A stretch of DNA of 64,000 nucleotides from Planctomycetota bacterium. Lineage in GTDB: Bacteria; Planctomycetota; UBA1135; GCA-002686595. Location of the stretch: the NCBI GenBank assembly GCA_016795205.1, contig JAEUHZ010000010.1, forward strand, positions 1 to 64,000, given 5' to 3'. This document shows, piece by piece, positions 36,723-44,173 of the stretch (position 1 is its first letter; the number at the start of each line of letters is the position of its first letter). The notes beneath the pieces were generated by a model. That model did not search any database, was not told where the DNA came from, and worked only from the letters and a program-made list of their open reading frames with translations. Position numbers and translations under genes: made by a program.

Positions 36723-37785
36723 CCTCGAGAGCAGTTGGCGGAGCCTGCGGCGCGCCACCGCGGTAGCTCACGATCCAGCGGTTCAGGTTCTCGCCCGGGC
36801 AGCGCGTGACGCGCAGGTCACGGTGTCCGTAGACGCGCTCGCGCGGGATCGAGTACCGCCCGCGCAGGTCGTCGACCAGCCGCCGCAGCGCTCCCAGGGC
36901 GGCCTCGCTGGGCTTGTCCTGGTCGAAGTTCCCGATCAGGCAGATGCCCACGTTCTTGATGTTGTTGTCGCCCATCGCGTGGGCGCCCTGGTAGGCCAGA
37001 TCACGACCCTCGAGCACGCGGCCGAACGGGTCGATCAGGAAGTGGTAGCCGATGTCGCCGTAGCGCGTCTCCTTGCCGTTCATGTGCGCGCGCTGGATGT
37101 CGCGGGCCGCGGCGAAGGTGCGGCCCGGCGAGCCGTCGAGCACGACGGGATCGTTGTCGGCCGAGTGGTGGATCGTGATCCGCGAGTAGGGGCCGCTCGT
37201 GCGGTCCATGAGCGCGGGCTTGGCCCGCAACGCGCCCCAGTCGGCGCGCGCGATGGTCGCGATCGCGCCCGGCGGGCGCGCGCCGGGCGCGCCGGCCAGG
37301 AGCTTGGCGGCGAGCTCGGCGCCCTCCGAGGCGCGCCGGCGCTGACCCGCGTTCAGGTCCTCACGCAGGAGCAGACGGTCGAATCCCGCCTTGGCCGCGC
37401 GCAGCCGCGTCGCGACCGCCGGGGCCTTGGCCGGGTCGGCGTCGAGCTCGCGGCGCGCGAACGTGAGGCGTCCGGAGCTCAAGGTGAGCTCGGCCTCGTT
37501 GCGCCAGATCGCCGTCGCCGTGCGGCCCTCGTTCGCGAGCCAGCTCTCGACGCGCGCGAGCTTCTCCCAGGACAGGGGCTCGCCGAGCCAGCCCGGCACG
37601 GCGTCGCTCTGCGCAGGGGCGTAGGGCGGCGGCGGCTCCGCGACGTCGCCGGCGGGGGGGCGCTGCGTGCTGCGGCAGCCGGCGGTGCTCAAGGCCAGGA
37701 ACAGACCGAGGAGCGCCGTCCCGACCTGCGCGCTCCGCCCCCCGACGGCGCGCGCAGCGGACGAAGAACCGGGGCTGGAACGCAT
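36676..37785 (-). CDS. N-acetylmuramoyl-L-alanine amidase (amidase_2/PGRP-like) lipoprotein
   Basis: A 369-residue exported protein with a lipoprotein signal (LLGLFLALSTAGC), a helical region of about 120 residues, and a C-terminal amidase_2 domain. Zinc ligands and catalytic residues are visible in ITIHHSADND, GYHFLIDPFGRVLEGRDLAY and VYGHRDLRVTRCPGENL (second His and the Cys ligand). These enzymes cut the bond between muramic acid and the peptide stem during peptidoglycan turnover. The ATG at 37785 is divergent from the TPR peptidase gene (121 bp). The C-terminal 15 codons overlap the histidine kinase gene on the other strand. Confidence 0.88.
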   Translation of the reverse strand: MRSSPGSSSAARAVGGRSAQVGTALLGLFLALSTAGCRSTQRPPAGDVAEPPPPYAPAQSDAVPGWLGEPLSWEKLARVESWLANEGRTATAIWRNEAELTLSSGRLTFARRELDADPAKAPAVATRLRAAKAGFDRLLLREDLNAGQRRRASEGAELAAKLLAGAPGARPPGAIATIARADWGALRAKPALMDRTSGPYSRITIHHSADNDPVVLDGSPGRTFAAARDIQRAHMNGKETRYGDIGYHFLIDPFGRVLEGRDLAYQGAHAMGDNNIKNVGICLIGNFDQDKPSEAALGALRRLVDDLRGRYSIPRERVYGHRDLRVTRCPGENLNRWIVSYRGGAPQAPPTALEVKPQAAASRSPRSVR

Positions 37786-37906
37786 GTCCGACGGGCATAC
37801 AGGAGCGGCTGGGGCGAAGCAAGCTGCACCTCGGGCGGTTCGCGCAGCCCTTGGCGCGCGGGCGCCCGCGTGCTCGACTGCCAGGCCTCGATCGGGAAGG
37901 AACTCC

Positions 37907-40861
37907 GTGCGCCACGACCTCGCGAGCATCACCGGCCGTCTCCTGGTCCTGTTGGTCCTCTCGGCCGCAGGACCTCTCAGCGCCAGCATCCAGGCGCGCC
38001 CCACGCCGCAAGAGCCCTCCGCCGCGGACCGCGAGGCCCTGGCCGAGGAGCGCGCGGCCTGCGCGCTCCTGCTGCGCCGCGGGGCGGCCGATGCGGCGAT
38101 CCGCCGGCTGGGCGAGCTGCTGGCGGAAGACCCCGCGGACGCCGAGGCTCTGGCGCTCCGCGCGCGTGCGCGTCTCGAGGCGGGCGATCCCGCCGCAGCG
38201 GCCGAGGACGCGCGCGCCGCGTTGGCCGTGGCGGGCGCTCTGCGCGCGGTGCGCGCCGCGGCCCTGCGCGTCGCGCTCGAGGCCGGGGCGCTGCGCGGCG
38301 ATCCGGCCGTGGCGCTCGCTGCCGCCGAGGCCGAGAGCGGGCTCTTGGAGCCGTCGCGCGACGCGCGCGACGCCTGGGCCTGGGCCGTGGCGTTGCTCGA
38401 AGCCGGGCGCCGCGAGGGCGCCGTCGCGCGCTGGCGCGAGGGCGCCGGGACCGGGGCGGACCAGCCCTGGGACGGGCTCGTGGCGCGTGCCGCCTGCCAG
38501 CGGCGCCTGGGACGACTGGAGGCCGCCTCGCAGAGCCTGATTGCGGCGCTCGAGGCCGGGCCTGACGGCGAGGAGCCCGACGCGCTGGCGGCGCTGGGGG
38601 ACCTGTACTTCGAGGCCGATCGCGAGGTCGAGCGCGCCAAGCGCCGCTCGGCCGCGCAGCTCTACGACGCGGCGCTGGCGCGGCATGCGACTCACGAAGG
38701 TGCGCTGCTGGGCCTGTTTCAGCTCCACCGCACGAACTGGATGCGCCAGCGGCGCTCGGCCGGCCAATTCCTGGAGACCGCGCTCTCCGCCCGTCCGCGC
38801 GCCGTCGAGACCCTGCTCGCGGCGGCCTCGGCCGACGTCGACGACGGGCTGGCGAAGTCCTCGCGCGAGCGTCTCGCGCTGCTCCAGGAACTCGCGCCGC
38901 GGCGCCGCGCGGTGCGCGCGCTGGCCGCCGCGATCCAGCTCGTCGACCGCGAGACCGCGCGGGCCGAGGCGCTGCTCGGCGAGCTGGCCGCCGAGGATCC
39001 GGGGGACTCGGGCCCCGAGCGCGAGGCCGGTCGCCATCTGCTCGAGCTCTACCGCTTCGCGGAGGGCTTGCCCTACCTGCGGCGCGCGGTGGAGCGCGAC
39101 CCACTCGACTGGGAAGCCTGGAAGGAGCTGGGCCGAGCGCTGGCGAACACCGGCGACGAGCAGGCGGCGCGCGAGGCGCTCGAGCGGGCCAACGTGGCCG
39201 CGGCCGGGCGGCAGGACGCCTGGCGCGACAACATGCGCCTGGTCCTCGCGCGCACGGCCGAGCGCCACGGCCTGCGCACGCAGGGCGATCTGAGCTTCTC
39301 CTGGGAGCAGGAGGGCGACGCCGTGCTCTCCGAGTACCTGATCCCCTTCTACGTCGAGGCGCGCGCCGAGCTCGCGCGGCGCTACGGGTTCACGCCCACG
39401 CCCACCGCCATCCAGGTCTTCCGTCGCCACCGCGACTTCAGCGTGCGCTCGACGGGCTTCGAGGGCTTCCCGGCGCTGGGGGTGTGCTTCGGACCGGTCG
39501 TGACGGCCGTCTCGCCCCTGGCCGAGATGCGCGGCACGAACTCCTGGGCGCGCACCTCGTTCCACGAGTTCACGCACGTGATCCACCTGGGCCTGTCGCA
39601 CAACCGCTGTCCGCGCTGGATCACGGAGGGCCTCGCGACCTGGGAGGAGGTGCACCGCAATCCGTCCTGGACGCGCAACATGCGGCGCGAGCTGGTCGAC
39701 GCGCTGGCCTGCGGCGAGCTGATCCGCGTGCGCGAGATGAACCGTGCGTTCCGCGGTCCGCGCATCCTGTTCGGCTACTACCAGGCCGGGCTCGTGTGCA
39801 CGCTGCTCGTGGAACGCCACGGCTTCCCCTCGATGGTGCGCCTGCTCGCGGCCTTCGACCGCGGACTGGACCTCGACGCGGCCCTCTCCGAGGTGTTCGG
39901 CACGACGCCCGAGGCGCTCGATCGCGACTTCGAGGCCTGGGCGCGCGCGCACGTCGCCGGGTTGGCGGTCGAGCCGCGCTGGTCGGCGGATTTCTTGCGT
40001 CGCGCGGCGGTGGGGCTCGCGAAGCGGCTCCCCAGGGACGAGGCGCAGCGCGACGCCTGGCAGGAACGCTGGATCACGCAGGGCTACGGCGCCTGGCAGC
40101 AGGGCCGCAAGGTCGACGCGATCGAGGCCCTGCGCGTGGCGCGCGAGCACGCGCGGCCGGCACCGCGCGCCGCGTTGCTGCAGGCCGAGATCGCGCTCTC
40201 CGACGGGGATTCGGCGCGCGCCGAGGAGCTGTTCCGCCGCGCGCTGGAGCTGGGCGGGGAGGACTACCGGGCGCGCATGGTGCTGGCGTCGCTGGCCCGT
40301 GCGCGCCGCGACCTCGGCGCGGCGCGGCGCGAGCTCGAGGCGGCCGAGCGCGCCTTCCCCGGGTGGGACGACGTGGAGCTGTCCGCCGAGCTCGCGCTGG
40401 CCGATCTCCACGCGCGCGAGGACCGCGAGGACGACTCCATGGCCGCGCGCGAGCGCTGGCTGGCCTGGAACGCGGGCGACGCGACCCGCCGGCGCGCGGT
40501 CGCCGCCTGGCACGTCGAGCACGGGCGGCTCGAGCGCGCGATCGCGCTGTACGCCGAGGCCAACGAGGTCGACCCCTTCCTGCGCGGCCTGCACCGCGCG
40601 TGGGGCGACGCGCTGCGCACCGCGGGCCGTCCTCGGGAGGCCTTGCGCGAGTACCGCATGGCGCTGGCGGTGCCGGCCGAGCTCGACGTCGAGGACGACT
40701 CCGAGTGGACCCCCGCGCAGCGCGCGGAGCTCCTCGCGCTGCAGGCCGCGTCCCACGAGGCGCTGGGGGAGAAGCCCGAGGCCCTGGCGCGGGCCCGGGA
40801 AGCGCTGGAGCTGGATCCGGACTCGGCGCTCGCCCGCGAGGTCGTCGATCGGATCCAATGA
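37907..40861 (+). CDS. Large secreted TPR protein with metallopeptidase (HExxH) domain
   Basis: A 984-residue protein with a signal peptide (RLLVLLVLSAAGPLSAS). Residues 45-480 hold many TPR-like helical pairs (for example YLRRAVERDPLDWEAWKELG). The middle part (480-700) is a gluzincin-type peptidase domain: FHEFTHVIHLG gives His553-Glu554-His557 and WITEGLATWEE supplies the third ligand near residue 574. This matches the peptidase MA family. A second TPR array covers residues 700-984. The GTG start has AAGGA 6 bp upstream. Its substrate is unknown; the TPRs may recruit it to a complex in the periplasm. Confidence 0.82.
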   Translation: MRHDLASITGRLLVLLVLSAAGPLSASIQARPTPQEPSAADREALAEERAACALLLRRGAADAAIRRLGELLAEDPADAEALALRARARLEAGDPAAAAEDARAALAVAGALRAVRAAALRVALEAGALRGDPAVALAAAEAESGLLEPSRDARDAWAWAVALLEAGRREGAVARWREGAGTGADQPWDGLVARAACQRRLGRLEAASQSLIAALEAGPDGEEPDALAALGDLYFEADREVERAKRRSAAQLYDAALARHATHEGALLGLFQLHRTNWMRQRRSAGQFLETALSARPRAVETLLAAASADVDDGLAKSSRERLALLQELAPRRRAVRALAAAIQLVDRETARAEALLGELAAEDPGDSGPEREAGRHLLELYRFAEGLPYLRRAVERDPLDWEAWKELGRALANTGDEQAAREALERANVAAAGRQDAWRDNMRLVLARTAERHGLRTQGDLSFSWEQEGDAVLSEYLIPFYVEARAELARRYGFTPTPTAIQVFRRHRDFSVRSTGFEGFPALGVCFGPVVTAVSPLAEMRGTNSWARTSFHEFTHVIHLGLSHNRCPRWITEGLATWEEVHRNPSWTRNMRRELVDALACGELIRVREMNRAFRGPRILFGYYQAGLVCTLLVERHGFPSMVRLLAAFDRGLDLDAALSEVFGTTPEALDRDFEAWARAHVAGLAVEPRWSADFLRRAAVGLAKRLPRDEAQRDAWQERWITQGYGAWQQGRKVDAIEALRVAREHARPAPRAALLQAEIALSDGDSARAEELFRRALELGGEDYRARMVLASLARARRDLGAARRELEAAERAFPGWDDVELSAELALADLHAREDREDDSMAARERWLAWNAGDATRRRAVAAWHVEHGRLERAIALYAEANEVDPFLRGLHRAWGDALRTAGRPREALREYRMALAVPAELDVEDDSEWTPAQRAELLALQAASHEALGEKPEALARAREALELDPDSALAREVVDRIQ

Positions 40862-40865
40862 CGGC

Positions 40866-41489
40866 GTGACGAGCCCCTGGCGCCCCCTGTTCGTCGTCCT
40901 GGACGGCCTCGACGGCTGCGGCAAGAGCACGCAGGCCGCGCGGCTCGCGGCGCGCCTGGCGCGCGAGGCCGGCACGGCGGTGCGCCACCTGCGCGAGCCG
41001 GGCGGCACGGCGCTCGGCGAGGCCCTGCGCGCGCTGCTCCTGGCGCGCGAGCACGCGCCCACGCCGCGCGCCGAGGCGCTGCTGTTCGCCGCGGCGCGCA
41101 CCCAACTGCTCCAGGAGGTCGTCGCCCCGGCGCTCTCGCGCGGCGAGCACGTCGTCTGCGAGCGGTTTCACGCCTCGACGTTCGCCTATCAAGCCGTCGC
41201 CGGTGGGCTCCCCGAGCGCGAGGTGCTCGAGTTGCTCGCGACCTGGGCCGGCGAGCCGGCGCCGACGCGCGAGATCCTGCTCGCGCTCACCCCCGAGCAA
41301 GCCGTGGCGCGGCGGGGCCGCGCCACGGACCGCATCGAGGACAAGGGCTTGGCGTTCCAACAGGCCGTGGCGCGCGGCTACGCGCGCTACGCGGAGCTCG
41401 CGCCGCGCGCCGTCGTGGTCGACGCCGCCGGCAGCCCCGACGCGGTCGCCGAGCTCGTGTGGCAGGAGGTGCGACGTGCGCTCGGCTGA
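40866..41489 (+). CDS. tmk: Thymidylate kinase
   Basis: A 207-residue nucleoside monophosphate kinase converting dTMP to dTDP. It begins LFVVLDGLDGCGKSTQAARL (P-loop), followed by REPGGTALGEALR, CERFHASTFAYQ (the DRY/ERx substrate motif) and a LID region ARRGRATDRIEDK with the catalytic Arg. Length is normal. GTG start at 40866, 4 bp after the TPR peptidase stop. The end overlaps holB by 14 bp. The tmk-holB order is a common bacterial arrangement. Confidence 0.92.
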   Translation: MTSPWRPLFVVLDGLDGCGKSTQAARLAARLAREAGTAVRHLREPGGTALGEALRALLLAREHAPTPRAEALLFAAARTQLLQEVVAPALSRGEHVVCERFHASTFAYQAVAGGLPEREVLELLATWAGEPAPTREILLALTPEQAVARRGRATDRIEDKGLAFQQAVARGYARYAELAPRAVVVDAAGSPDAVAELVWQEVRRALG

Positions 41490-42540
41490 GCCGCTGGGGC
41501 ATGGCGCGCTCCTCGCGGGCCTGTGGAGCGCGGCGCGCGCCGGCCGCCTGGCGCACGCCTTCGGCTTCTTCGGGCCCGCGGGTTCCGGCAAGTTCCTGGC
41601 CGCCGAGCGCCTGGCGCTGGGGCTCTTGTGCGCCGCGGGCCCGGCCGCGCCCTGTCTCGCCTGCGGCGCCTGCCGGCGCGCGCTGGCGGGCTCGCACCCC
41701 GACTTGCTCGTGCTCGATCCGCTGGAGGCCGGCCTCGAGGAGTTGCCGCTCTCCTGGATCACGCCGCGCGAGGAGCCCGAGAAGGAGAAGCGCCCGCCCG
41801 GCGGGATGGCGCTGGAGGAGTTCCTCGCGCTGCGGCCGCTCGAAGGCGGCTGGCGTGTGGTGCTCGTGCGCGCGGCGGACCTCATGAAGGTCTACGCGCA
41901 GAATGCGCTGCTCAAGACGCTCGAGGAGCCGGGCGAGGACGTGCTCATCGTGCTCGAGAGCGCGCACCCCGAGAAGCTGCTCGCGACCGTGCGCAGCCGG
42001 CTCCTCGCGGTGCGCTGCGCGCCCCTGGAGCCCGCCGAGGTGCGCGCGGTGCTCGCTGCGCGTGGCGTCGAGCCGGCGGCAGTGCCCGAGCTGACGCGCA
42101 TCGCGCGCGGAGCTCCGGGGCGGGCGCTGGAGATCGCGCGCTGCGGCGGCCTGGAGCTGCGCGCGCTGCTGGCGGACGTGCTCGCCGGCCGCGCCGATCC
42201 GTTGGCCGCTGCGGCCGCGATCGGCGAGTTCGACGCGGAGTGGCCGGGAGCCACGCCGCGGGCCCAGGCGCGCGCGCGGGCGCGGTTCGTGCTCGACCTC
42301 GCGATCGAGCTCGTGGCCGAGGTCCAGCGCGCGCGGGCCGGCGTCGCCGAAGAGCGCTGGGTGCACGTCGCCGCGGCGCGCGCAGCGCTCCTGCCGGAAG
42401 CCCGCGTCGAGGCGGCGCTGGAACGCCTGTTCGAGGCGCGGCAGGATGTGGACCTGAACCTGGACCCGGCCGCGTGCGTCGAGCGCGCGCTGCTCGCGCT
42501 CGCCCCACGGCCGTCCACGCCCGCCGCACGCACCCCGTGA
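41476..42540 (+). CDS. holB: DNA polymerase III delta' subunit-like protein
   Basis: A 354-residue clamp-loader AAA+ protein. The N-terminal HAFGFFGPAGSGKFLAAERL is a degenerate P-loop in which the usual Ser/Thr is Phe, consistent with the non-hydrolysing delta' subunit. A zinc module CLACGACRRALAGSHPD, the segment VYAQNALLKTLEEPGEDVLI and the sensor-like VRSRLLAVRC follow. The C-terminal third is helical and unlike DnaX. The GTG at 41476 has AGGAGG just upstream, inside tmk. It would load the sliding clamp together with DnaX and HolA. Confidence 0.85.
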   Translation: MRSAEPLGHGALLAGLWSAARAGRLAHAFGFFGPAGSGKFLAAERLALGLLCAAGPAAPCLACGACRRALAGSHPDLLVLDPLEAGLEELPLSWITPREEPEKEKRPPGGMALEEFLALRPLEGGWRVVLVRAADLMKVYAQNALLKTLEEPGEDVLIVLESAHPEKLLATVRSRLLAVRCAPLEPAEVRAVLAARGVEPAAVPELTRIARGAPGRALEIARCGGLELRALLADVLAGRADPLAAAAAIGEFDAEWPGATPRAQARARARFVLDLAIELVAEVQRARAGVAEERWVHVAAARAALLPEARVEAALERLFEARQDVDLNLDPAACVERALLALAPRPSTPAARTP

Positions 42541-42953
42541 GTGATCCCCTGCGCAAGCTGGCCCTCAAGGACGGGCGCTACGCCCCCGAGGCCTTCGCGT
42601 TCCTCTACGAGTCCCTCGACCACGCCGTGCGCCTGGCCGGTCGGGAGTCGGCCGAGAGCACCGAGCGCCATGTCAGCGGGCAGGAGCTCCTCTCGGGCAT
42701 GCGCGTCCACGCGCTGGAGACCTTCGGTCCCTTGGCCGGACACGTCTGGCGCGCCTGGGGCGTGCACGAGACGCTCGACTGGGGGCGCATCGTCTTCCTG
42801 CTCGTCGAGGAGGGCCTCCTGAACCGGCAGGACACGGACTCGATCGACGACTTCCGCGACGGGTTCGACTTCGACGCCGCCTTCGCGCGCGGCTACCGCG
42901 CCGAGCTGCCGGCGGACGTCCTGGGGCCCGGGGGCGGCGAGGACGCGCGATGA
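42537..42953 (+). CDS. Minf_1886-family protein
   Basis: A 138-residue soluble protein that matches the small Minf_1886 family known from Verrucomicrobia and Planctomycetes. The core reads ERHVSGQELLSGMRVHALET, FGPLAGHVWRAWGV, WGRIVFLLVEEGLLNRQ and a C-terminal DFRDGFDFDAAF. No catalytic residues are recognised and the family function is not established. The GTG forms a GTGA overlap with the holB stop, and the stop overlaps the next ATG. This position between a replication gene and a membrane gene suggests housekeeping duty. Confidence 0.85.
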   Translation: MSDPLRKLALKDGRYAPEAFAFLYESLDHAVRLAGRESAESTERHVSGQELLSGMRVHALETFGPLAGHVWRAWGVHETLDWGRIVFLLVEEGLLNRQDTDSIDDFRDGFDFDAAFARGYRAELPADVLGPGGGEDAR

Positions 42954-44143
42954 TCGACCGGCTGTCGCCGGCGCTGCGGAACCTGGCGCTGGCGGTGCTC
43001 GTGGCGCTGGCCGGCTGGTTCCTGTGGTCGGTGCGGGCCGTGCTGAACCCGCTCATCCTGGGCTACCTGCTGGCGTTCGTGCTCCATCCGCTCGTGCTGC
43101 GGCTGGAGCGCCAGGGCTGGCGCCGCCGCCGCGCGGTGAACCTGATCTTCGGCGGCGCCGCGGTCGTGTTCACGCTGCTGGCGCTCACGGTCTGGTGGCA
43201 GGGGCGCGACCTGGCGCTCGAGCTCGTGCGGCCCGACGGGCTGGGCTCCAAGGTCCGCGCGCGCATCGAGCAGGCGCTGGTCGAGCACAAGGACGAGATC
43301 CACTGGCTGGTGCAGATCCTGCCCGAGCAGAGCGCGCCCGCGCCCGAGGGCGCCGAGGCGGCCATCGGCGACGAGGCGCCCGCGGCCGACCGCCTGATCG
43401 CGGTCGTGCGCGAGTGGTGGCATTCCTGGCTGACCGAGGAGCAGCAGGCCCAGGCCGCCGATTTGGGCGCGAAGGCCGTGGCCGGCGCCTTGCACCTGGT
43501 GCAGAACGTGTTCGGCTCCGTGTTCGCGCTCCTGGGCCTGGTCGTCCTGCTGCCGATCTACACCTACTTCCTGCTGTTCGAGCTCGAGCGCATCCACCGC
43601 TTCGTCCAGCGCTACATGCCGAGCCGCGACCGCGAGCGCCTGACGCGCATCGCCGGGCAGGTGGGCGAGGTCCTGGCGAACTTCTTCCGCGGGCGCCTGC
43701 TGGTGTGCTTCGCGAAGGGCCTGTTCCTGACCGCCGGCCTGTTCGTGGCCGGCGTCGACTACGCGCTCCTGATCGGCATGGGGACCGGGTTCTTGACACT
43801 GATCCCGTTCGTGGGCGCCGCGGCCGGCTTTGCGCTGGCGCTGGTCGTCGCGCTGATCGAGCACAGCGTGGTCTCGAGCCTGGTGCGCGTCGGCATCGTC
43901 TTCGCGCTGGGTGAGCTGCTGGAGAACTACGTGTTGCTGCCCAAGATCCTGGGCGACAGCCTGGGCTTGCACCCGATCGTGGTGCTCTTCTCGCTGATGG
44001 CCGGCGCGGCCTCGATGGGCATGTTCGGCCTGATCCTGGCGCTGCCCCTCACGGCCACGATCGTGATCCTGGTGCGCGAGTTCGTGCTGCCGATCCTGGC
44101 GCAGCTCGCGGACCGCGACGGACAGACCGAGCCGGGGGCTTGA
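42950..44143 (+). CDS. AI-2E family transporter (PerM-like)
   Basis: A 397-residue membrane protein with about eight hydrophobic segments. N-terminal VLNPLILGYLLAFVLHPLVL and C-terminal LGDSLGLHPIVVLFSLMAGA are the family signatures. A long hydrophilic region (about residues 75-175) carries an acidic, Pro/Ala-rich loop. Members export AI-2-like signals or act as Na/H antiporters; the substrate cannot be decided. The ATG overlaps the Minf_1886 gene stop (ATGA). It is convergent with the S41 protease gene, with a hairpin between the stops. Confidence 0.85.
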   Translation: MIDRLSPALRNLALAVLVALAGWFLWSVRAVLNPLILGYLLAFVLHPLVLRLERQGWRRRRAVNLIFGGAAVVFTLLALTVWWQGRDLALELVRPDGLGSKVRARIEQALVEHKDEIHWLVQILPEQSAPAPEGAEAAIGDEAPAADRLIAVVREWWHSWLTEEQQAQAADLGAKAVAGALHLVQNVFGSVFALLGLVVLLPIYTYFLLFELERIHRFVQRYMPSRDRERLTRIAGQVGEVLANFFRGRLLVCFAKGLFLTAGLFVAGVDYALLIGMGTGFLTLIPFVGAAAGFALALVVALIEHSVVSSLVRVGIVFALGELLENYVLLPKILGDSLGLHPIVVLFSLMAGAASMGMFGLILALPLTATIVILVREFVLPILAQLADRDGQTEPGA

Positions 44144-44167
44144 ACGGCGCTCGGGCGCAGCGCCGTT
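44143..44167. terminator. Bidirectional terminator hairpin
   Basis: AACGGCGCT at 44143-44151 pairs perfectly with AGCGCCGTT at 44159-44167 around a 7-nt loop. It fills the 30-bp gap between the converging AI-2E transporter and S41 protease genes and ends in TT on both strands, so it can serve both. Confidence 0.6.
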
Positions 44168-44173
44168 CCGCGC

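Noticed and set aside
37361..41101. A 1246-codon minus-strand open frame opposite the TPR peptidase gene
   Set aside because: It is antisense to a coherent TPR/peptidase protein and to tmk, runs into the amidase gene, and has no recognisable domain. It is a by-product of GC-rich codon use.
41476..42540. DnaX (tau/gamma) instead of HolB
   Set aside because: The P-loop Ser/Thr is Phe, the length is 354 residues and the gene follows tmk, all of which fit delta' rather than an ATP-hydrolysing DnaX.
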